Both the position numbers and the translations under genes were made by a program. The notes beneath the pieces are model-generated. The model ran no database searches, was not told where the DNA came from, and was given only the letters and a program-made list of their open reading frames with translations. A stretch of DNA of 34,549 bases, taken from Microbotryum silenes-acaulis (taxonomy: Eukaryota > Basidiomycota > Microbotryomycetes > Microbotryales > Microbotryaceae). Positions 21,039 through 31,370 of the stretch are shown here, in pieces (within the stretch, counting starts at the first letter, position 1; the number at the start of each line of letters is the position of its first letter). The stretch is from contig QPFY01000044.1 of NCBI GenBank assembly GCA_003665825.1, positions 1 through 34,549 on the forward strand, given 5' to 3'.

Positions 21039-24000
21039 ATGCAAAATGCTGGAGCTTACATCTGGATTCCAACATGCGGAGCATTCTACGAGGAAGTGGA
21101 TGACTATGGGCACACGACAGAGCACCCTCTTGGAGTTCTAATCGACCACCAATCGATCAATTCCCGCACTTTTCAAACTCCGTCAAAGGTGTGTCGTCAC
21201 CCTCTCGCTTTTTCGGCGGTTTACGGGAACATGTCCGTGAGTCTTATGCATGTACAGAGCGCTGAGTGCGACCTACGCATTCTGACCGATCATGTCATGC
21301 ACACAGGGCCCTTCTGTGGCCATCTCGATCATGAAAGGTGTCGATGCAATCAATACAGCTCTCAATCGGCAGATTCCACCCGTTCAAGCCACCTCGTCCA
21401 ACCTTTACAACCTCAGCGCCAAGGTATTGCGTCCCAGCATACAGCATTCACTTGTTGCCAAAGGCGAGATGACTGCAGCGTTCGGACATACAGGGTCGGG
21501 ACTCACCGCTGCGGCAAGGAAAAGAATTGATGACAAGCTTTGTGGTCAGTAGGCCACTATGAGGTCTTTTTTTGAAATCAAAATGTAACTCACTGAAGCC
21601 ATGCATCATATTTGTGCAGACATGAGAAATGGCACTGCGAAGATTGAGCTGCTCGACGAGGTCAAGTCCACTCTCACCAATAGTGATCTTAGCGGCATGC
21701 GCTACGAGATGGGATACCGATTCAACCTTACCGCCTTGCAAGATGCAAATCGAAATTGGCAGTAAGCACACCTACCATCACTCTTGCCTGCAAACAAAAC
21801 TATCAATTGACAAAAACATACTTGCAACACAAAGGTACATATGCGACAACATGATAGGGCCTGCCGCAGTGCTTGTCGTCAACAACATTGTCGAGGTGTC
21901 AAGCGTGTTTGCGTACTTCACCACAGACGTAAGTACAGCGTCCCGGAGCAACATGCAGTGCACGAACAATTCACCGTGTACCAAAGCGGCTCCAGGCGGG
22001 CCTTGACGTTGTGCCAAACACTTGGTCAAATGGGTTTGTGCATGCCCAATTCCCCATGCACAAGCTCTAGGCAAAACACTTGCGCGCACCTAAGTTGGAT
22101 GCTGTGCACACGGAATTCACCATGAGGCTCCTCCCAACAACTCGCAGCTTTCGCTCCTGGTTCGCTTCACTGACCAATTGGTTTCAACATCCGTAATCCT
22201 CCAGGTGTTTCCGGGTGCCTACAAGCATGTCTTCACCTTGCTGCTTGACATCATCACCCACCATGCTACTGTCCGGAACTCCACAGGAACGAGCTCGCCC
22301 GGAGCGCGCGAAGCGGTTGCTCTGTGCGAGCGTCTGGTCCACTATTCCATCAGTGGGCACCCCAAAACCATCACAAACGTGTTCAAGAACACAGGAGTCG
22401 TCAAATCAATCCAGGTTTATAGATTTCCTTTCATTGACAAGAGCGTTCTCGACTTGGCCACTGGCGCCTTGAACGGTGAAGCGTACTTTTATGTGAGCGA
22501 GGCCCGGCGCCTCTTGGGCGACCAGGTTCCTCGATTTGGACACGTTGACGCCGTTGCGTGAGTTCATTCTAACGTCCAAGGTCACACAAAGAAATGATCA
22601 CTGACTTTATTGCATGACAGCCGTACCTATGGGGAGCCCGCCGGAAAAAGCGCAGCTCTAAAAGCGCACCGAGAACTAGTTCTTAGTGCGGTCTTTGGCG
22701 GCGCCCTTCTCAGTGGTGCTCCGCGAATTCCGCCCTCGCAGGTCCGCGAGCGAATGAAGGTGACACACCGTCAGAAAGATGAAGCAAATGCGCGACTGCC
22801 TACTGACAGGGACCCATCTTGAAACGGACAGATTGTTGTCACTGAACTCATGGACTTCGTCTTACTTGAGTATACACAATACCTGGCAAAGCAAATGCGA
22901 GACCACGCAATCAAGGCGGATCGCGTGGAGCTCGACGGTTTCATACGGATCAACCGTGTCAATGCAGGAGCCGAAGCCATTGAGGTGGAGCAACATCGAC
23001 TTGCAACTCGACTTGAAGCACAGCTCCAAGCGGTTTCCAGCTGGGAGAAAGATCCGACCGGACAATGGTCGCCATTTGAAACAAAGTGCGTACTTGCCCA
23101 ATGACTATAGATGGCCCTGAGCTTATTGTATACTACAACTTCCTCGGACTGCACAGACGACTGTCAATAGTGATGGACGCCTTTTCGGACAATCCTACAA
23201 TTGACTACAATGCGCACATCAACGGGAGCATCTCGGTCTTTGCGGCAAATGCGATCGACCGCTTAGCCATGCGCCGAAATGGAGGCGCGGTCTTCATCGA
23301 AAACCAGCTAGGAACCTTTTCAACAACCGCCATTGCCTACGAACTTCTACTCATTGCCTTTGGGAAAGATCACCCGTCTATCAAAGGTCTTGCAAAACCC
23401 AGCCCGCACAATGTCGGCAATCCACCTCACGCCAGGTGGATGTCGGGATTCCGAGAGATCGGACCTCCTTTTGGGATCGACCCGGACGCCAAATCACAGG
23501 CAAACAATCATAGCCACTCGACGTAAGTCTAAACCCTGTACTGTACACCGCCTTCTTGGCACAGGCGGTGCACGGTCAATCCTCCATGCACCGCGTTCCA
23601 GCATTTCCGTGACCAACAATCCGCGGTCGGTTGTTTGACGAGTGCAGCACGAATTCCCTGTGCACTGGAACCCCTCTGAAGTCGGGCGCTTCCCCACCTT
23701 CTGAAACCTTTTACTTGATTGCTGATACCAATAATCTTATGACATCAGTCTTTCCGAGCTCAACCCTTCGGTGCTTCTCACCCTTGTTCAGGAATATATT
23801 GTCGAACACAAGATCCACTGGTTCCCAATTGCCAAGCCTTATGGGACTGGCAAATTCACCTTGCTTTGCTGCAACTATCGCAAAGTTGCTGAGGCATCCT
23901 CAACACGTCGTCCAGCACCCGCAGCAGCAGCAATGATCATCGACGACGAGGCCGACAGCGAGGAAGAAGAAGACACAACTCCGGACCCTCAAGCATATTT

Positions 24001-24944
24001 TGGCTGTCCGCTGTTTGACACTCAGGAGCCCTTGCTGCTTGGAACATTCAAGGGTGATTTTCGTCGCCTGGTCAACACAATTGGACAGAAGGACAACATG
24101 GGAAAACCATGCTGGCGTACTCAGTGGAACTTCATGCTCAATCATTTTGACTGGAACAAGCCCGAACACAAGGTGAATCCCTCCCCAACTTCTACTCCCT
24201 TTTGCGACATTGACCAAAAGTGACATGTTTGTCCCTCAGTACTTTGCCATTCTTGCATTGTGCTACACGGCCCCCACTGATCATCAAACATGGCCCGTTG
24301 TTGCAAAGGCTCGTCCTGAAGCAGCCAAAGTTGTAGGTGACCCCATGCTGCGCCAGAGCTCAAGATAAAGAGCTCAAACTACCTCCTGGGTCCTTACCCA
24401 CAGGGCAACCACAATGCACCAACAGACAGTGTTGGGCCCGCATCAAAGCCTCCCAAGTCAAGACCTCGTTTCCAAGTCGTCTGGGTCCTCATTGGATATC
24501 TGATGTACCGCTTTGATCCAACGATCCGGTACCCACGCTCTACGCCTTATGAAGACGTTTCAGCACTGTTTTCATACTTTGCAGACCGATTCCAGCTAAG
24601 CTCCCGACTCTTCTCTCAAATAAACCCGCTCAACCTCAACAGTGCAACAGGATATCTTCATTTATATGATTCATCTCGTTCCAAACCTGCACTGCCGGTC
24701 ATTGGTGGCATTCGTGATGGGGGTGTCCTTGTGACAACCAATCAAGCCAGCCCAAGCGACATCAGAATCAGGTAAGCTGGGTGGTATACTTTCCTGTAGG
24801 CAGCTGCCTGCAAGATCACTGAGACTTCATCACAGACTGGCAGCATTAGAGCATGCATGGACAAATGGAAACTATCAACAGCTGCTGGTTCCGTTTTACG
24901 GCAGCCAATCCCAGGCGATGCTCGATGATTTTTTCAATGTTTAG
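21039..24944 (+). CDS. Large unrecognised protein, twelve exons
   Basis: Exons are 21039-21188, 21307-21544, 21620-21761, 21835-21928, 22205-22557, 22621-22759, 22832-23085, 23157-23522, 23749-24172, 24240-24332, 24404-24771 and 24836-24944. Every junction has GT-AG borders and matching phase. The product is 909 aa, ending LDDFFNV. No family is recognised. Visible features are GHTGSGLT at 110-117, which resembles a Walker A loop but has Leu for the required Lys; a helix-rich middle; an Ala/Pro linker followed by an acidic run (DDEADSEEEED, about 644-654); and a hydrophobic VVWVLIGYLMYRF stretch in exon 11, too short to call a membrane segment. Plain introns are 63-118 bp, while those at 21929-22204 (276 bp) and 23523-23748 (226 bp) hold near-palindromes. 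It is divergent from the ParB-like gene. The ATG is 23 nt after the stop of the preceding frame. Confidence 0.68.
21958..21981. repeat. 24-bp near-palindrome, 276-bp intron (first copy)
   Basis: It starts GTGCACG, has an ACAATT core and ends CCGTGTAC. It is the first of three sites at intervals of 80 and 66 bp. Confidence 0.65.
22038..22061. repeat. 24-bp near-palindrome, 276-bp intron (second copy)
   Basis: The left arm GTGCATG and right arm CATGCAC are perfect complements over 7 bp round a CCAATT core. Relative to the array copies both arms have changed in a matching way, so pairing is kept. Confidence 0.7.
22104..22127. repeat. Degenerate near-palindrome, 276-bp intron (third copy)
   Basis: The left arm GTGCACA and core GAATTC are clear. 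The right arm has decayed to CATGAGG. Confidence 0.45.
23568..23591. repeat. 24-bp near-palindrome, 226-bp intron (first copy)
   Basis: The left arm GTGCACGG and core TCAATC match the array copies; the right arm is CATGCAC. It is 73 bp before the second site. Confidence 0.65.
23641..23664. repeat. 24-bp near-palindrome, 226-bp intron (second copy)
   Basis: It starts GTGCAGCAC, has a GAATTC core and ends TGTGCAC, with the same 24-bp length. Confidence 0.6.
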
Positions 24945-25104
24945 TCAAGCAGGCCTGTAACCAGTTCCTTTTTATATGGACACTTTCCAAATACCAAATG
25001 CCAAATCCCCTCACCAGTTGCCCGCCAGCTCTCCACGCGCTTGAGGCTGACCCTTGCAAAGGGGCTCACGCGAGCACCTTTCGTATAGGGGTGGGCCTCA
25101 CCTA
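24945..25104. other. Right flank of the unique island
   Basis: Short non-coding stretch after the stop codon. It contains 'tccaaataccaaatg' and 'cttgcaaaggggctcacgcgagca', both with counterparts at 10010-10070 in the remnant copy, which helps define the island's right end. Confidence 0.5.
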
Positions 25105-25460
25105 TCCACTTGTCGGTCGCGGTTGCGGACACGGCGGTCTGCGGTACGGACATGGCTGGGAGATGTTCGCACACTGTCATCCGACCCACGCCGCTTCGCT
25201 CGCTCCGACATGGTCTGTGACGAGAGACAAGTGGCTGTATGAATTAAATCTTGTTTATACATCATTACATCAAAGAATTTCTAGAGATCATCCTCGAGTG
25301 GTGATTTTGCAAGTCAAAGGCCATGTATAGTACTAGAAAGCCATGAACGTCGGACGATCGAGTGTTGTCGCCGACAGTGCTAACGCGGCCAAGTTTCTCT
25401 GGGCACCATCACCCTATCCCTTTACTATTTCAAAGGAAGACCTTTTAACCGACCAAGAGT
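25105..25460 (+). repeat. Long direct repeat, right copy (matches 10535-10890)
   Basis: Near-identical to 10535-10890 across the junction between island sequence and the start of a subtelomeric unit. Upstream, the two copies diverge abruptly, and the left half of the CATGTCCG inverted repeat is missing here. Confidence 0.9.
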
Positions 25461-25654
25461 CGTCAGATCAAATCCACAGAGCACTGCAATCATTGTTGAA
25501 CATGTCCGAACTTGTCTGCAGAGGACTCGAAATCTCGACCGCCGGATCTTCTAAGTTTTCACCGACAATCTAACGGAAGGAACCTACTCTCAATCAGGTT
25601 TCCCGCCATTTGATACCATTTAAAAGCCCAATCGCTATCACAGCATTGCGGTCT

Positions 25655-26195
25655 GCAAGAGATAGTCGCAGTGCAGCATGAAACTCCCGGGCACTGAGAG
25701 TTGGGAGTACAGCGTGGAACTTCATGCACCGAGCAACCCTGAGGCCAGAGCGCTGAACCGAGATCGGATCCGAAACGAGATTCCCATTCGGAAATCGTCG
25801 GAAATCGTCGGAGATCGTCGGGCTGGCGGCGCGGCGTGGGGCGGTAGACTTGCAGTGGTTTGTGTGCAGGTCAGATCGAAGAGGTCTCTTCTTGCCGGCT
25901 CTGTAGAAGGAGTGTCATGCTTGCCCACTCGTTTGTCAATACTACACAAACCGCTCAGCATCACGGAGAAACTCGACAAAAATCGTACTCGGACTGTAGT
26001 AGCTCGATTTTAATGGTCAAGAAAATGCAGAAATGCTCGTCCATGACGTCTCACCGGGACAACGATACTACAGGCGGCTTGGACAGACTCAACAGTATGC
26101 TGGTACATTCACCACAGGGCCGCATCCAGTCAAAAACAGCGGTTTTAGGTACATCGCTTTGGGATCTCGCGTGCTCAATCAGCTGATTGGCTCGG
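25655..26195. other. Unit 4-specific replacement segment
   Basis: In unit 4 the block between 'cattgcggtctgcaagaga' and 'gcgcgccaacgct' shares no landmark with the other units. It holds one 24-bp near-palindrome (25671-25694), a second degenerate one (25707-25729) and a short tandem repeat 'tcggaaatcg' near 25790-25820. A frame of 111 codons opens at ATG 25678 (MKLPGTESWEYSVELHAP...), but it starts inside the near-palindrome and has no recognisable homology, so I do not call it a gene. Confidence 0.55.
25671..25694. repeat. 24-bp near-palindrome within unit 4 insert
   Basis: It starts GTGCAGCATG and ends GGGCAC, again 24 bp long. A related 23-bp sequence, starting GTACAGCG and ending CATGCAC, follows at 25707-25729. 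Confidence 0.5.
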
Positions 26196-26412
26196 CTTCA
26201 GGTTCGCGCGCGCCAACGCTCCTTTCCCTCTCCCCACTCACTTCTCACTCGCAACCCTTGACTCGACTCGACTCGGCACTGATCGCACCACGCCACACCT
26301 CGACGTCACATGCTTTCCCATCGTCACATGCGCCATTCAATCCGCAAGATGCAACTCGATCTCTCTCACCTACAGCTCGACGTGTCACCTCAACCCGACT
26401 GAGGCGGGCCCG

Positions 26413-26426
26413 GTGCGACGTCGCAC
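26413..26426. repeat. Perfect 14-bp palindrome, unit 4 copy
   Basis: GTGCGACGTCGCAC at the conserved relative position. Confidence 0.7.
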
Positions 26427-27309
26427 AACACGATTAACGACCTGTCCAACATTGCCACCGTACAACTGAAACTGCACCCTGAGAGGGCGTGATTACTTCC
26501 AGCAGCGTGCTAGCTCACGTCGATGCATCGCTCGAGCGTCCTCGGTCGGACACGTGCCGGTCAGCGCACCGCCTCGATCACCCCAATCGCCCACAAGCTA
26601 CTCGACCCATGAGTGTGGTGAGTACTTCACTCAGATAGTAGTCAGCTCTCACCCCATTCGCTCACCCCATGATCGTCTTTGCTGCTCAGCACTCTAGTTT
26701 AGATCGCGCGTTGGCCGACTCGCTGGCATCCGAGCCTGGCACCATACTACTCTGTGACTTGTAGGACCATAGTCTGCGCATCTGTCATCAGCACCATCGA
26801 AGACATGATCAGCCTTCTTGAGGTCTCGCATCGATGCACACATCACTTGGTCCTCGTCGCCCCATCTCGAACACCACTGTCGACCTGTGCCGATCTCCTC
26901 CGCCACCCCCACATCGTAACGTCAACCGATCACACGAACGCAATCCCTCACATCTTTATCTTAATCGAATCGAAGAGAATCATCGACGCGGCAAGCTCGG
27001 GATTTGTCCCAACATTTGTTGCACGACCCGACTGATTTCGTCGATGTGCAGTCCGAGACGTTCATCGGCTCGAGCACCTTCACCTGTCTCGACCGCGCCG
27101 CGAATCACTCAATCTCCCGCGCTCTCATCCAGCTCGTCGAGTCATCCGTTCAAAGCCACTACGCCTCAACATCTCGTGCTAAATATCCACATTCCCGCTC
27201 GCCCTGGACACCATTCAACTCGATCGACCTTGCACGCTGGCTTTCAACCTCGTCGATAGCACCATCCAATCAACGTTCCTGCGACACTCTCGATGTTTGC
27301 CGCGTAATG

Positions 27310-27846
27310 CCTCATCGCTTCCCATCTTACTCAAACTCCATCCTACGTTGCGCACGTTGAACCATCCAGTCACGCCTCGGGCTTTTCCGCACCATTCGGC
27401 GCTCGTTTTCGGCGTTGGACCGTGACGATCTTGCGCACTCACAATCGATCTCGGCGATTCACTTGACCAGCTTGATACGGGCGACCACCATCCGACCTCT
27501 GCAAGTTGCACATTCGTACCCGCTTCAGCAACCCTGGTCATGCGGTCATGGACTGCAATCGGCGTCGCATGGCGCTCCATCTCCTCTCGTTTCGCTTCTT
27601 GCACTCACCTCGCTGGGTGTCGACGAACTCGTTTGGCAGTCACAAAGCGAGCAAACATCCGAAAGGTCAGTGCGGCCCTTCAACCTGAAGTTCTTACCTC
27701 TTTTCACACCTCGTGTTGAAAGTTTGTGCACTCTTGCTTATGTTTGACTTTTCTTTCGCTCCACCAGGTCTCAGACTCCGGCCTGCGCTTAAGTCGACTC
27801 TTTAAACTGCGACTCGCTCGAAACCGTTTCTAGCTCTCATGGATGA
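27310..27846 (+). repeat. 537-bp direct repeat, internal copy (matches 33991-34527)
   Basis: No mismatch to 33991-34527 was seen by eye, at a constant offset of 6681. The related stretch in unit 3 (from about 12660) lacks 13 bp near 12750 and diverges near 13000. Confidence 0.9.
27666..27767 (+). other. Intron-like block in unit 4, first module
   Basis: 102 bp with AAAG|GTCAGT and CTCCACCAG|GT borders. It is identical to 34347-34448. Confidence 0.45.
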
Positions 27847-29343
27847 ATGAGCGTCGACTCTTTCGGATTGAGAATCGAGACCTTTTCGGCGAAACTTGCT
27901 TTGCTCGACCTCGACCTCCTCTCGATCGACCCTGACCTCAAAACTCAACTCGGTGCAATAGATCGCTCGTCAAAGAGCGTGCAAGCTCTTATCTTTGCCG
28001 CTGCTGCCTCCGCCACCCACGACTCGATATTAGCCGACCTATCGCACCACTCGACTCGACTCGTCTTTCTTTCACTGCACGAAGACACGACGACGCAACG
28101 CTTTGCTGTCATGGTGAGACGTCACTTGCTCGGTTCATGCGGCTCGACCTTGCTCGACCCGGCACTTGACGTGTTACGCGGAGGCGGCTGAGGCAAGCAT
28201 ATAACCCATTCAGCAACTGTAACACCCTCACGATCATCAATCGGAACGACTCGATAACGAGCTCGAAGGTAGCTACAGTTGCGTCCGGGCTATGTCGATT
28301 GCTCACTCGAGCCATCGCGACCGGAACTGCTCGACCTCGGACGACTCGCTCAGACCGCCCACAGTGAGCTGTTTCGATCTGGGCTCTGGCTTTCGATTTG
28401 CACTCCTTGCTGATGAGACGAAGATATGCCGTGTCACCGCGTACTGCAGATCGTTGGTCACGGAAGACCTCGAATGGGAGCGCTCCCTCAAATGGAACTT
28501 CGCACCCACTCGCTCACACGCTCGCATAGCCCACATCCGAGTTAGTACATTACCATCCCTCGGTTTCTCTTGCGACAAGGTGCAGACTAGTTTCGGCCTT
28601 CTTGCCACGGAGGTTAGCCGGAGATCCTAGCTCGCCCAGCAGCTTTGGACACGCTGCGTGCGAATTGCTCCATCGCCCGCTCTCGTCATTCAGCTCGCCA
28701 AGGCAACACAGACCGTCTACGTTTCATCCCATGGCACCTCAACAACCCACCTTCCCGCTCGTCTCCTTGCCGTTCAAGTTGACCGGACTTGCACGCTGGC
28801 TTCCTACCTCGTCGATCGCACCGACCAATCGACTTGCTGGCAAAGCTGTCAAGATTCCCCACGGAACGCCTCCTCATCCGTTCAAATCTTACTCGAGCAC
28901 CGTCCTACGTTGCGCACGTTGATCCGTACAGCCAGGACTCGCTTCCTCAGGCCACTCGGCGCTCGAATCCGGTGACGATCCGTCGCAGTCTCAATCGACC
29001 TCGGCGATTCGCTCGACCAGCTGGATATGTGCGATCAACATCCCACCTCTGCGACATGCACGATCGTAAAGTCCCTGGTCATTCGGTCGTGGACTGCGCT
29101 CAGCGACGCACAGTGCTCCTTCCCTTTCGCCTCGCTTGTTCATGCACTCACCTCGCATGTGTCGACCAAGTCGTTTGGCGGTCATTGAGCGCGCGTACGT
29201 CCGCAAGGTCCGTGCATGCCTTCAACCTGAAGTGCTTTCCTCCCTCCACACCTCGTGTTGCAAGTGTGTGCACTATCGCTCATGTTTGACGGTTGATTCG
29301 CTCCACCGGGCCTTAGTTTCTCGCCTGCGCTCAACTCGACTCT

Positions 29344-30321
29344 TTGGACTCCGAACCGCTTGCAACCGTTTTCAGTCCGTCTCCCGGAAGAATGGTCGTC
29401 GACTCTTTCCAATTGAGGTTCCAGTCGTTTTCGGCGGGACTTGCTCTGCTCGACTTTGATCTCCTCTCAATCGGCCCTGACCTCAAACTCAGTGCGATAG
29501 ATCGCTCGTTGAGGACGGTGGAAGCTCGTATCTTTGCCGCTGCTGCCTCGGCCACCCAAGACTCGATATTCGCCGATCCCTCGCACCACTCGACTCGACT
29601 CGTCTTTTCTCTCACTGCACGAAGACACGACGACGCAACACCTCTCCGCCATGGTGAAACACCACTTGCCCGGTACGTGCGGCTCGACCCTACTCGACCC
29701 GGCACTTGGCGTGTCACCCGGAGCCGGCTAAGGCAAGCGGAACCCATTCAGCAACTGCAACACCCTCACCATCACCAATCGGAACGACTCGACGACGAAC
29801 TCGAAGGTATCTACATATACGTCCGGGCTATGTCAAGTGCTCCCTTGAGCCATCGTGACCGGAACTGCTCAACGTCCGACGACTCGCTCAGACCGCCCAC
29901 AGTGAGCTGTTTCGATCTAAGCTCTCGCTTACGACTTGCACTCCTTGCTGATGAGATCGAGATTTGCCGTGTCACCGCGCACTGCAGATCGTTGATCACG
30001 GAAGACCCGGAATGGGAGCGCTCACTCGAATGGAGCTTCCCTCGCACGCCCTACATTCGAGTTGCAAATCACCCTTCCTCGATACTTCTCACGACGAGTC
30101 TCGAACACGATTGCGTCGAGATGGGAGATCCGCATTGCCTCAAGCAGTATAACCCCGTGTCGGCTGCCCCGCGAATCACTCACCTGCCCGCCCTCGTGAT
30201 CCAGTTCGTCGAGTCATCCGTCCGAAATCACAGAGCGTCTACGTTTCACCTCATTGCACCTCAACATCCCACATTCCCGCTCGTCTCCTTGCCGTTCAAG
30301 TTGACCGGACTTGCACACTGA
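29344..30321 (+). pseudogene. Longest conserved frame of the repeat family (unit 4)
   Basis: An open frame of 325 codons contains strings found in frame in other units: LLDFDLLSIGPDLK, AAAASATQDSIFADPSHHSTRLVFSLTARRHDDA, SERLDDELEGIYIYVRAM, SDDSLRPPTVSCFDLSS and LALLADEIEICRVTAHCRSLITEDPEWERSLEW. A frame of about 340 codons at 2231-3256 carries the second half of the same order. No known domain is recognised. The copy at 13534-14269 is open only in pieces, and the one near 2030 has a stop after the ...QLGAIRRW region. A decayed coding family is the simplest reading, but a repetitive TCGA-rich sequence can also stay open by chance. Confidence 0.35.
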
Positions 30322-30747
30322 TTTTCCACCTCGTCGATCGCACTTATCGACTTTCCGGCAAAGCCCTCGAGATTTGCCACAGCACGCCACCTCGTTCCTT
30401 CACCTCTTCCTCGAAGACCATCCTCCGTTGTGCACGGTGAGCCATACAGTCAGGACTCGGGCTTCTCCGGACCACTCGGCGCTCGAATCAGGCTTCGCAC
30501 CGTGACGATCCCTCGCACTCTCAATTGACCTCGGCGATTTGCTCGACCAGCTTGATGCGTGCGATCACTATCCCACCTCTGCGAATTGCACGTTCGTACA
30601 TGCTTTAGCAACCCTGGACCTGCGGTCACGGACTGCGCTCAGCGACCCACGGTGTTCCATTCCTCTCGCTTCGCTTCGTCATGCATTCACCTTGCTTGGT
30701 GTCGAGGGACTCGTTTGGCATTGGCTTGGCAAGCCAACGTCCGAAAG

Positions 30748-30848
30748 GTCAGTGGGTACCTTCAACCTGAAGGCTGTTCTTCCTTCACGCCTCGTGTTGC
30801 AACTATGCGCACTCTTGCTCCTTTCTAACGCTTCATTCGCTCCACCAG
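30748..30848 (+). other. Intron-like block in unit 4, third module
   Basis: 101 bp with AAAG|GTCAGT and CTCCACCAG|GT borders. The interior has diverged from the other copies more than the borders have. Confidence 0.45.
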
Positions 30849-30923
30849 GTCTCAGGTTTCCGCCTGCGCTCAACTCGGCTCTTTAGCCTCCGGCTTGCTC
30901 GAAACCGTTTCTAGCTCTCACAG

Positions 30924-31370
30924 ATGAATGAGCGTTCAGACTTTTCTGGCGAAGTTGCTTTGTTCGGCCTCGATCTCCTCTCCATCGCCCCCGACCTCAA
31001 AACTCAACTCGGAGTCGGTGCGACGGATCACCCGTTGAGGAGCGTGCAAGCTCTCATCAACGCCGCTGCTGCCTTCGCCACCCAAGACTCGACATTCGCC
31101 GACGATCTTTGCGATAAGGCTTCCGAACCTCTGGGTAACCTTCCGCCCTGCGGCCAACCCCTCTGGGTACTCTTCTGCCCCGCCCCCGCTCGGCTTGAGA
31201 TCGAGAATGAGGGACCACCTTGGCTCTCTGCCCAATTGCTCGAGCGACCTTTCCCCCTGTCACTTCTTTCCCTGCATTTTGAGGTACGATTGTTGGAGCA
31301 TGTGCTCCCGCAATACCAGTTGGTCTTTGAGCTCATATGTGCGTGTCTGAGAAGCTTTAGAACGGCTTGA
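30924..31370 (+). pseudogene. Relic or cryptic exon of the repeat-family gene (unit 4, last module)
   Basis: An ATG at 30924 opens 148 codons with the family strings GLDLLSIAPDLKTQLG and ALINAAAAFATQDSTFADD. After about residue 70 it leaves the frame used in the unit 1 and unit 2 copies, which suggests a small indel near 31130. The product is unknown. Confidence 0.3.

Noticed and set aside
23086..23156. Apparent frame shift after ...SPFETK in the large gene
   Set aside because: A normal 71-bp intron (GTGCGT at 23086, GCACAG ending at 23156) joins the frames in phase, so no break is needed.
25678..26013. 111-codon frame starting inside a near-palindrome in unit 4
   Set aside because: The start lies within a repeated motif, the sequence includes a short tandem repeat, and nothing else supports a gene.
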